Source of the DNA: Acidobacteriota bacterium
Lineage (GTDB): Bacteria > Acidobacteriota > Terriglobia > UBA7540
Reading direction: 5' to 3'
Length of the DNA: 15,619 nucleotides
Assembly (NCBI GenBank): GCA_003165615.1
Contig: PLWR01000496.1
Location: 1 to 15,619, forward strand
This document shows positions 5,806-12,460 of this stretch, one piece after another. Numbering within the stretch: position 1 is the stretch's first letter; every line of letters begins with the position of its first letter. The notes below the pieces were generated by a model. The model was not told where the DNA came from. It searched no databases and saw only the letters and a program-made list of their open reading frames with translations. Made by a program: the position numbers and the translations under genes.

Positions 5806-6648
5806 GAGGGTGGATTCCGCGAAGCAGACGGGGGCGTTCCCCCCCCACCAGACCTCAGCGATGCCACCGCAGGCCACGTGTACGGTTTTGGCGACTTGAA
5901 CGACCAAGCGACCACCAACCTCCGATGAGGAACTGTTGCTCAGAGCGCAGGCGTGCTTCTCAATGTCTGCGGCTCTTACTCAGTCGACGTTTTCCAAGCT
6001 ACCCCGAATCCCGTGCCCCGGTCTCCCGGCTGCCGGGCATGCTGTTTTCTTGAATCTTGAATCTCAAATCTCCAATCTCCAATCCCCCGGCTCCCGCTTT
6101 CAGATCGGGTGCCGAACTTGCTGTTTTCTTGAATCTTGAATCTTGAATCTCAAATCTCAAATCTCAAATCCCCCCGCCCCCGCTTTCAGATCGGGTGCGG
6201 TGAACACTCGAGCGCGACAGGTCGCAGATATCAAATCCAATGTCTGCGCCACCCTCGTGTTCAGCTTGACGTTTGGCCCCGCTGATTCTTCAGCGCTCCC
6301 GAAATGCTGGCGGTGCCGGAATCAATTGCGTCTCCAGCATCGAAACATGCTGAGATGTAATCAAGTTTGGACAAGGCAACCGTGGCCGCCTGCCCGATGC
6401 AGATTGATTATGTAAGATTGCCTTGGGGATATCGCACCGGAGAAAAGCCCACGCAGAAATGCCCTGTCCGTGGCTGCCAGCTCCGAAACTCCACAACAAG
6501 TTCTATTCCCGTTCCATAGGGCTGGTTCGTCGGCTTGAACATTTTAACTTAGACGGCTTTTTCAAAATGATCCTGGCGAGAAGTCCTGGATTTAAAGGTA
6601 TAGTTGTGCAGATTGGGATTCTTGAAATTCTTTCTTTCCGGTGAACCG
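5806..6648. other. Gene-poor intergenic region upstream of lysC
   Basis: About 840 bp without a supportable gene. It holds a duplicated heptamer block (6041-6198). The rest (5806-6040 and 6199-6648) contains only short frames with no recognisable domains, no ribosome binding sites that stand out, and small stems such as AGCAT/ATGCT near 6338-6353. A TATAGT at 6599-6604 could be the -10 of lysC, but I see no matching -35. I looked for a lysine riboswitch upstream of lysC and did not recognise its conserved core. Confidence 0.5.
6041..6198. repeat. Tandem ~79-bp duplication containing heptanucleotide repeats
   Basis: Two copies start at 6041 and 6120, both with GCTGTTTT. Each continues with strict heptamers. 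Copy A (6049-6083) reads CTTGAAT twice, CTCAAAT once and CTCCAAT twice. Copy B (6128-6169) reads CTTGAAT three times and CTCAAAT three times. Each copy closes with a C-rich spacer and the shared end CCCGCTTTCAGATCGGGTGC (copy A ends at 6112, copy B at 6198). The copies therefore differ mainly in heptamer number (5 versus 6) and in a few heptamer bases. Confidence 0.85.
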
Positions 6649-8007
6649 ATGATTGTCATGAAATTTGGAGGCAGTTCGGTCAAGGATGCAGTATCCATCG
6701 ACCGGGTGATCAAAATCGTCCAGGAGCGCTTGCCACTGAATCCGGTGATCGTTGTTTCCGCCATGGGCAAGACTACGCGGAACCTGCTGGGCGCGGGGGC
6801 ACTCGCCTCGCAAGGGAAAACCGGCGAGGCTCTTGGGCGGCTGGCGGCCATTGAAGCGTATCATCATGCCGAACTCTCGCAGTTGGTGGAAGATCACAGA
6901 AACTCTCCGGTGTTTTCCCTCATGGCGGGATATTTCAGCGAAATGCATGACTTGGTAAAAGGTCTTTCCATTTTGAAGGAATTTTCGCCGCGCAGCCAGG
7001 ATGCCATGGCGGCCTACGGCGAGCTGCTTTCGTCGGCCATACTTGCCGCAGGCCTCGAGTCCCGCGGGGTGAAGGTGCAGTTGTTGGATTCCCGCACGCT
7101 CATGATTACCGATGATCACTTCACCGCCGCGGAGCCGATCGAGGAAACCGCTCAAGCGCGAATGTGTGCCGCTTTGCTCCCCGAGTTGGAGCGGGGCCGC
7201 ACGCCGGTGATGCAAGGATATATCGGGGCGACCCTGGCGGGGGCGACGACGACCCTGGGTTTTGAAGGGTCTGATTTCACCGCGGCCTTCGTGGGAGCGG
7301 CTTTGGATGTGAAGGCCATTCAGATTTGGAAGGATGTGCCGGGCTTGATGAGCGCCGATCCCGCCGTGATTCCCGATGCGCAGACGATTCCCGCGGCCAC
7401 CTGCGATGAAATGGCCGAGTTGACCTACTTTGGCGCCAAATTACTGCATCCGCGAGCGGTTTGGCCGGCGGCTCAGAAGCGCATCCCTGTCCAAATCGTC
7501 AACTTCTGGCACCCGCAAGACGCAGGGACAATCATTCAAGAAAGCGCGGTGACAGCTCCGCAAGGAGTGCGCTCCATTGCCTTCAAGCGAGGTTTGGTAT
7601 TGCTTCACGTCGTCTCGAACCGGCAGCAGCCGATTTCAGAGTTCATGAAGGGAGTGCTGGATGTCTTAGACCGGCACCGCGTTACGCCCGATTTGACAGC
7701 CATCTCATCGATCCACTGCAGACTGGCGCTAGACGCCAACCTTCCGTTTGAGCGGTTTCTTCCGGAATTACATCGTTTGGGTGCGGTGGAAATTGAGCGG
7801 GGGAAAGCCTCCATTTGCCTGGTGGGACAGGGACTGATCCAGCAGCCGGGCATTGCGGCTTTGGCCTTGGGAGCTGTTTCCGATTTGCGCCTGGATCTCA
7901 TTTCCCAGGGCTCTTCGCCGAATAGCTTGATGATGGTTTTTGATGAAACTCATCTCGAAACGGGGCTCAATCGGATCCATCGTCAATTTTTTGAGCGAGA
8001 CACTTAA
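6649..8007 (+). CDS. lysC: Aspartate kinase (aspartokinase) with C-terminal ACT region
   Basis: 452 aa, near the length of the large LysC/ThrA-type monofunctional kinases. The N-terminus MIVMKFGGSSVKD carries the ATP/aspartate-binding KFGGSS signature (K5-S10). FEGSDFTAAFVGAAL (S208, D209, T211) is the second active-site signature, and IQIWKDVPGLMSADP followed by AELTYFGAKLLHP are typical aspartokinase segments. Residues from about 312 to the end should form two ACT subdomains, where the pathway end products lysine or threonine usually bind for feedback control. The enzyme makes L-4-aspartyl phosphate, the first step towards lysine, methionine, threonine and diaminopimelate. The ATG at 6649 begins right at the family's conserved N-terminus; the frame is open upstream to 6604, but those 15 codons do not fit the family. 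No other gene of the pathway is in the window. A small ORF follows after 15 bp. Confidence 0.95.
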   Translation: MIVMKFGGSSVKDAVSIDRVIKIVQERLPLNPVIVVSAMGKTTRNLLGAGALASQGKTGEALGRLAAIEAYHHAELSQLVEDHRNSPVFSLMAGYFSEMHDLVKGLSILKEFSPRSQDAMAAYGELLSSAILAAGLESRGVKVQLLDSRTLMITDDHFTAAEPIEETAQARMCAALLPELERGRTPVMQGYIGATLAGATTTLGFEGSDFTAAFVGAALDVKAIQIWKDVPGLMSADPAVIPDAQTIPAATCDEMAELTYFGAKLLHPRAVWPAAQKRIPVQIVNFWHPQDAGTIIQESAVTAPQGVRSIAFKRGLVLLHVVSNRQQPISEFMKGVLDVLDRHRVTPDLTAISSIHCRLALDANLPFERFLPELHRLGAVEIERGKASICLVGQGLIQQPGIAALALGAVSDLRLDLISQGSSPNSLMMVFDETHLETGLNRIHRQFFERDT

Positions 8008-8022
8008 GAAGGAATCCGCAAG

Positions 8023-8259
8023 TTGATCCGCCGCATCCAGACCGCCGGGGCCACAGTCGTCCTGCTAGCGCCGTCAGCTTTTGCTGCCGCGACTGCGGGA
8101 TCGAAGGTAGCGGGCCCAGACGCGCCAAAGTTCGGCGCTGCCACACCGCACCGTCTCTACGACAAGGAGGTGCTCGAGCCGAACGGACGCTGGCTTCTCG
8201 GGCTTCGAAACAAAGACCAGATGGTCATCGATATACACGTGCGCGATGAAGAAGGTTAA
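8023..8259 (+). CDS. Small putative secreted protein downstream of lysC, unknown
   Basis: 78 codons starting with TTG, with AAGGA about 10 bases upstream and only 15 bp after the lysC stop. The N-terminus MIRRIQTAGATVVLLAPSAFAAATA looks like a signal peptide with cleavage near AFA or ATA. The rest has a basic patch near RLYDKEVL, a WLLGLRNKDQ stretch and an acidic end. After the TAA, the same frame stays open for another ~50 codons, so it could also be a gene broken by a stop, or a decayed remnant. I do not recognise a family. The weak start codon and lack of homology by eye keep confidence low. Confidence 0.35.
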   Translation: MIRRIQTAGATVVLLAPSAFAAATAGSKVAGPDAPKFGAATPHRLYDKEVLEPNGRWLLGLRNKDQMVIDIHVRDEEG

Positions 8260-8621
8260 GGAGGCAACGATCCCTTTGCCGCGGTTCGGGGCCTCGGATT
8301 GCAGATGCTCGTCCCACCTTTACTTCTTCAAGCGTTGTCCTCCGCAGACCAATTTCCGGGTGGGGTGCCGGGATGCGCACTTGTTGGCCACGCGCGAGGC
8401 CAATTAGGGCATTGAAGCTCAGAGAAAATGAGAGTCGTGCTTACAGGACGCTAGGAAAGCAGGAGCCGAAGGAACTTACTGGCCAGCTCGGGTTATTCCC
8501 CGAGCTGGCCGTACTGCGAACAACCGACGACCCACTCTGCCGTGGGCACGGAGGAGGGTAGCCATTCAGTGATGCGGTCTCTCACCAGACGCCTGGCACA
8601 AGGCTTGGCCAGGACACTTCA
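8260..8621. other. Convergent intergenic region between lysC unit and receptor gene
   Basis: About 360 bp with no gene I can support. The one 62-codon frame on + (8373-8561) has no ribosome binding site, and its composition looks random. The region holds the perfect hairpin at 8481-8510 and a weaker CCTGGC/GCCAGG stem (8592-8597 with 8608-8613) just beyond the receptor stop codon. Confidence 0.5.
8481..8510. terminator. Perfect 12-bp hairpin, candidate bidirectional transcription end
   Basis: GGCCAGCTCGGG (8481-8492), loop TTATTC, then CCCGAGCTGGCC (8499-8510): a perfect GC-rich stem with a 6-base loop. It sits between the convergent lysC unit and the receptor gene, the natural place for a bidirectional terminator. 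Neither side has a T-tract, so it is not a classical intrinsic terminator. It may instead protect 3' ends or be an unrelated palindrome. Confidence 0.5.
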
Positions 8622-11600
8622 TTAAAAGGAGTAACGCAATGCAAATTGGATCTCCCGAGGGGTCCCGACTGTAGAGGTGAGTCCATACGAGCCATCGTCA
8701 ATGTCGCCGTCGGGCATACCAAAATTCGGGTGGTTCAGAACGTTAAAGAACTCAGCGCGAAAGTCCAGGTGCTGTCTTTCAGTGAAGTTGAAGGTTTTTC
8801 TGAGCGAAAAATCAAAAACGCTCGTTCTCGGGCCCCGCAGGATATTCCGACCCGAATTCCCGAAGGTGTATTGAGCTGGATAAATGAACGCGGTGGGGTT
8901 ATACCACTGTGCTATCGACGGACTAGCTTCTTTTCCTGACGCAAGTCTGATCGGAACCTGACCACCTAGGCCGATGTTAGCCTCGTCAGATGCGATCGTG
9001 ACTGTATATGGAAAACCCGTGCCAAAGGTATAGATTCCCCCAACGTTCCAACCACCAATTACCGCATCAGCCAAACCCCCGGAATTGCCAAGGAACATCT
9101 TGCCCCGGCCCACGGGTAAAGCATACAGTGCGCTCTGCACGAAGCGGTGGGTTTCGTCAAAATCCGAGGGCCCGCGCATGGCCGTGGTTGTGTTCCGTGG
9201 GTTATAAGATGACCCATAGGGGTCGGAGTCGTCGTCAATCGACTTTGAATAGGTGTACGAGGTTAAGGAGGTGAGGCCATGTTTCATCTTATTCTCAGCC
9301 TTCAATTGCAGCGAGTGATAGATGCTTGAGGCCCCCGAAGCTTGGGACCCAATACCGCCAAACAGCGGGTAAGGCCGGCTCGCTTGGAAATCGACGTTGG
9401 GCCCCGGAAGGGGCTGGTTATCGTTGGTGGTCCAGATCAGATGTGTCCCTTTCGATCCCACGTAGGCGCCGTCTATTGAAAATCCCGTCGTAATTTCCCG
9501 TTGGACGGAAAGATTCCACTGTTGATAATAGCCAGGCACAAAGTTCTTCTGAACGTAACTGAGGCCCGGATACATACCCATTACGGGTGTCTGCTCAAAG
9601 ACATTAGTCATATCGATACCCGCATCCGGCGTTACCGGGTTATTGTGGAAAGAGTTAAAGTACGAGAAAGGCGGGTTGCCACTCGCATTGAGTATCGGGT
9701 TGGTCGACTCGAGGTCGTAGAATATGCCGTATCCACCACGGACCACGGTCTTACTGTCCTTCGTAAGCCGATAAGCAAAGCCCACGCGAGGAGCAAAGTC
9801 GTCATTGTCCGGCTGGGTATCGCTACAGTCGAAGGACTTCTCATTTCCGTAGGGGTAACCCTGCGGGGCGTATGCGGGATTGCAAAACGTCTCTTGTCCT
9901 GTTTGGAAATCAAAGCTCGTCAGACGACCGTATTTCTCCGTGGGTGGGCGCTGGTTTTCATACCGCAGGCCAAGATTAAAGGTCAGCCGGCTAGTCACCC
10001 GATAGTCATCCTGGACAAAGAAGTTGTAGAAATACTGCCTGATATACGCTTTATTCAAGCCTACCGAGTCCTGCGCAATCTGGGGTAAACCCAGCAGATA
10101 ATCAACGAAAGGCGTTCCCGAGGAGGCTGAAGTCGCCCCGGAGTAGGTCCCGGTGAACCACCAGAGGCCGCGCCCCTCGCTCAGGCCAATAAAATCGAAA
10201 TGGTACCGCTGCACATCCGCTCCAAAACGAATGCTGTGGGATCCCTTTACCCAGCTCATATGGTCCGAGTAGAAAAAGGATTCCTCGTTATTGGGGTTGG
10301 GAATGTAGGAACCGTCTCCCCAACTGTTATAGCCATAAGTGACAATGTGTGGGAAGCCTGTGATCGCGGGATTAGTCGATATGCCTTTTATGCCCGCCTC
10401 GGACACATAGTCATGCCCGGCGTTGAGCCCCGTGAAATCCCACCACGGGCGGCTGTATCCCACCCGGAAATCATTGAGCAAAGTTGGGCTGAAGAGATGG
10501 GTTTCCACAAGTTCGCCCTGAATCGGGTAATGACTCTGGTGCGAGCCGGAGTCAAGCCCTGCACTGCCGATGGCAGGCGTACCCAAGCGAGCGGGATTTG
10601 TAATCACGTCGCCAAACCAATTAAAGCGCCCCCAGATCTGGTCTTTGTCACTTATTTTGTGATCGATCCGGGCGTAAAACTGCTTTTCATCGGTTCGCTG
10701 GGAGGGGGCGAGTACGAAATTGTTCACGAGTCCTGGAAGGTCCGGATTCGGAGCAAATCCTTCAATGAATTTCGAGGCAGAGTTTATCATTCCAGACGGA
10801 ACAACATTGCCAGGAAAGACCTGGCGTTGGCCGTCCACCATGGGAAGAAGGGGATCGTAAATCGATTTGGAGAGCGCCGTAAAATCGCCTTCCTTCTCCG
10901 CCGCAGTGGGCACGGTGGAAGTAAAGGTTTCCCCTCTGCGGACGCGGAATGCCTCGTAACCGAAGAAAAAGAAGGTTTTATCTTTCCCATTGTAGACGTG
11001 TGGGATCGAAACCGGTCCGCCGATCGTGGCGCCAAATTGATTCTGTTTCAAGGGCGCCTTGGGTTGCTGGTCTTTATCCAGAAAGAATTCCGTAGCGTCG
11101 AGATGATCGTTCCGCAAGAACTCGTAAGCGGACCCGTGCCATTGGTTTGTTCCCGACTTGCTGACGAGATTTATCTGGGCGCCCGCGGAACGGCCGAACT
11201 CGGCAGAATACGTGCTCGTTTGAACCTTGAACTCCTCGATCGTATCGACCGAGGGCATGATCCCGATATACCCGTTAATGGTCAGGTTGTTGTCCATTCC
11301 ATCCATCATGTAGTTGTTGGAAGGCGTTCGCGCCCCGTTTGCCGCCAGAGAAACGCCCCCGATATCGCGGTTTGCCTGGGAATTGCCGGGGGCTCCGGCG
11401 CTAGATCCCGGCGAAAGCAGGGCTAATTGCAGAAAGTAGCGGCCGTTTAAGGGCAGGTTTTCCACCTGGTCCTCCGAGATTACCTCTCCAACGGAGGACG
11501 TATCCGTCTGAACCAAGGGTGGTTGACCTTTAACTTCCACGGTCTGTTTGGTTGAGCCCACACTCAAGGTAGCGTCCACACGTAGCAGTTGGTTCACCAC

Positions 11601-11891
11601 GAGTTGGAGATCGCTGTGAACAAACGCTTGGAAGCCTTGAGCACTGACCGTCACCGTGTAGCTGCCGGGTTCGAGGTCCGAAACCGCGTAGTCCCCTTTT
11701 GAATCGGTAGTGACCTCGCGGGTAAAATTGGTCCCGTCATTTCTTACGGACACTCTGGCGCCTGCAACGACGGCGCCGGAGGAATCTCGAACCGTGCCCA
11801 AAATTCCTCCCGTATTTAACTGCCCGTACATCGTCAATGGCCATATCAAACTAAATCCTACGACCAGAAGCACGTGCACTTTTCGCATCAT
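8622..11891 (-). CDS. Oar-like TonB-dependent outer-membrane receptor with carboxypeptidase-regulatory-like N-domain
   Basis: 1089 aa from the ATG at 11891. GGAGG at 11900-11896 lies 4 bases before this ATG and 7 before the next one (11888), so either of the paired ATGs may be used. The signal peptide is MMRKVHVLLVVGFSLIWPLT. Residues ~27-105 form the carboxypeptidase-regulatory-like/SdrD-B-type fold (GILGTVRDSSGAVVAGARV, later DLEPGSYTVTVSAQGF). The plug region follows (~120-230, with VENLPLNGRYFLQL and a NNYMMDGMDNN motif), then a long beta-barrel with many aromatic-rich strands, ending FALRYSF, whose terminal Phe fits recognition by the Bam machinery. Family knowledge: such proteins are very abundant in Acidobacteriota and are thought to import polymers or large nutrients with TonB energy; substrates are rarely known. 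The frame extends 105 codons upstream to 12206 but lacks family features there. It is divergent from the sulfatase-TPR gene. Confidence 0.93.
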   Translation of the reverse strand: MMRKVHVLLVVGFSLIWPLTMYGQLNTGGILGTVRDSSGAVVAGARVSVRNDGTNFTREVTTDSKGDYAVSDLEPGSYTVTVSAQGFQAFVHSDLQLVVNQLLRVDATLSVGSTKQTVEVKGQPPLVQTDTSSVGEVISEDQVENLPLNGRYFLQLALLSPGSSAGAPGNSQANRDIGGVSLAANGARTPSNNYMMDGMDNNLTINGYIGIMPSVDTIEEFKVQTSTYSAEFGRSAGAQINLVSKSGTNQWHGSAYEFLRNDHLDATEFFLDKDQQPKAPLKQNQFGATIGGPVSIPHVYNGKDKTFFFFGYEAFRVRRGETFTSTVPTAAEKEGDFTALSKSIYDPLLPMVDGQRQVFPGNVVPSGMINSASKFIEGFAPNPDLPGLVNNFVLAPSQRTDEKQFYARIDHKISDKDQIWGRFNWFGDVITNPARLGTPAIGSAGLDSGSHQSHYPIQGELVETHLFSPTLLNDFRVGYSRPWWDFTGLNAGHDYVSEAGIKGISTNPAITGFPHIVTYGYNSWGDGSYIPNPNNEESFFYSDHMSWVKGSHSIRFGADVQRYHFDFIGLSEGRGLWWFTGTYSGATSASSGTPFVDYLLGLPQIAQDSVGLNKAYIRQYFYNFFVQDDYRVTSRLTFNLGLRYENQRPPTEKYGRLTSFDFQTGQETFCNPAYAPQGYPYGNEKSFDCSDTQPDNDDFAPRVGFAYRLTKDSKTVVRGGYGIFYDLESTNPILNASGNPPFSYFNSFHNNPVTPDAGIDMTNVFEQTPVMGMYPGLSYVQKNFVPGYYQQWNLSVQREITTGFSIDGAYVGSKGTHLIWTTNDNQPLPGPNVDFQASRPYPLFGGIGSQASGASSIYHSLQLKAENKMKHGLTSLTSYTYSKSIDDDSDPYGSSYNPRNTTTAMRGPSDFDETHRFVQSALYALPVGRGKMFLGNSGGLADAVIGGWNVGGIYTFGTGFPYTVTIASDEANIGLGGQVPIRLASGKEASPSIAQWYNPTAFIYPAQYTFGNSGRNILRGPRTSVFDFSLRKTFNFTERQHLDFRAEFFNVLNHPNFGMPDGDIDDGSYGLTSTVGTPREIQFALRYSF

Positions 11892-11895
11892 ATTT

Positions 11896-11924
11896 CCTCC
11901 GCGATCGCAGCGTATGAGCGCTGC
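11896..11924 (-). promoter_or_regulatory. RBS and adjacent hairpin in the receptor mRNA leader
   Basis: On the minus strand the leader reads GCAGCG, loop CTCATA, CGCTGC (11924-11907), then the self-complementary GCGATCGC (11908-11901), then the ribosome binding site GGAGG (11900-11896). The stem therefore ends directly before the Shine-Dalgarno. The 6-bp stem could tune access of the ribosome. This is a structural reading only. Confidence 0.35.
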
Positions 11925-12233
11925 CTTGAGAAATTGTTCCCAGGCCGTTTGCAGCGTTTGTCCAGCACTTAAACTTCTCGCATGTTTGAGGCAGTGAATA
12001 ATTTGGCATCCGAGATTCGGTCGACCCAGGAGTCTGGCGACCACGGAACATGCCGAGATGCGCATTCCCGTTCCCAAAGGGCGAATTGTGCCAAATACCC
12101 CGTCCCACCATGCATGGTTCAAATCTACAACGGCCAAGAGTGCAAAAATACGACCCGACGCAACGGGTGATGGTGCGAAGGTAAATCTCGTCGCCTGTAG
12201 AGTCAAGAATCAACACGCCCTTGAACGTGCCCT

Positions 12234-12251
12234 TGTCCAGAATACTGGACA
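12234..12251. promoter_or_regulatory. TGTCCAG-N4-CTGGACA inverted repeat, candidate operator
   Basis: A perfect 7-bp inverted repeat with a 4-bp AATA spacer gives an 18-bp dyad, the size bound by many dimeric helix-turn-helix regulators. It lies roughly in the middle of the divergent receptor/sulfatase intergenic region. No regulator gene is in the window, so the binding protein is unknown. Confidence 0.35.
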
Positions 12252-12411
12252 GAATGTAGGGTGCGGGGATTCGGGGGCTTGCTGCATGCGCCCAAGTGCG
12301 TCACCATAGCACGGGTAAGGGGTCTAAGTTTGAAGCAGCGGGACTGGCGGCTATTGAGTTACGAGTGGCATACATGACCAAAAATGCGGCTGCCAGGAGA
12401 GCCCCGGGAGT

Positions 12412-12417
12412 TATAAT
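12412..12417 (+). promoter_or_regulatory. Candidate -10 element (TATAAT) for the sulfatase-TPR gene
   Basis: A perfect TATAAT lies 43 bp before the ATG at 12461, giving a leader of about 37 nt that contains the AAGGA ribosome binding site. The -35 position at 17-bp spacing (GCTGCC) is poor, so the promoter may need an activator or use another sigma factor, or the match may be chance. Confidence 0.4.
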
Positions 12418-12460
12418 CCGGGCGCCCGCGAGTTCAAAAAGGAAATTAAGGACAAAGCCG

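Larger units (their letters stand above)
11892..12460. other. Divergent intergenic region between receptor and sulfatase-TPR genes
   Basis: About 570 bp with no supportable gene. Open frames from both flanking genes extend into it but lose family resemblance. It holds the receptor leader hairpin (11901-11924), a 7-4-7 inverted repeat (12234-12251), a perfect TATAAT (12412-12417) and the AAGGA ribosome binding site of the sulfatase gene (12448-12452). Its length and the paired divergent starts suggest that it carries the control sites for both genes. Confidence 0.5.

Noticed and set aside
6041..6198. CRISPR array
   Set aside because: The repeat units are contiguous heptamers without unique spacers, and no cas gene is present.
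6205..6648. Lysine riboswitch upstream of lysC
   Set aside because: I looked for the conserved core and P1 pairing expected of this class and did not recognise them in the leader region.
8373..8561. 62-codon plus-strand frame in the convergent gap
   Set aside because: It has no ribosome binding site, crosses the perfect hairpin, and its composition resembles non-coding sequence.
10200..11426. 408-codon open frame on the plus strand inside the receptor gene
   Set aside because: It is fully antisense to the receptor, whose domains are unmistakable, and shows no domain of its own.
11892..12206. 105-codon extension of the receptor
   Set aside because: A strong GGAGG and a signal peptide mark the start at 11891/11888; the extension would place the signal peptide internally.
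12296..12460. 55-codon extension of the sulfatase-TPR protein
   Set aside because: AAGGA and a signal peptide mark 12461; the extension spans the promoter candidate.
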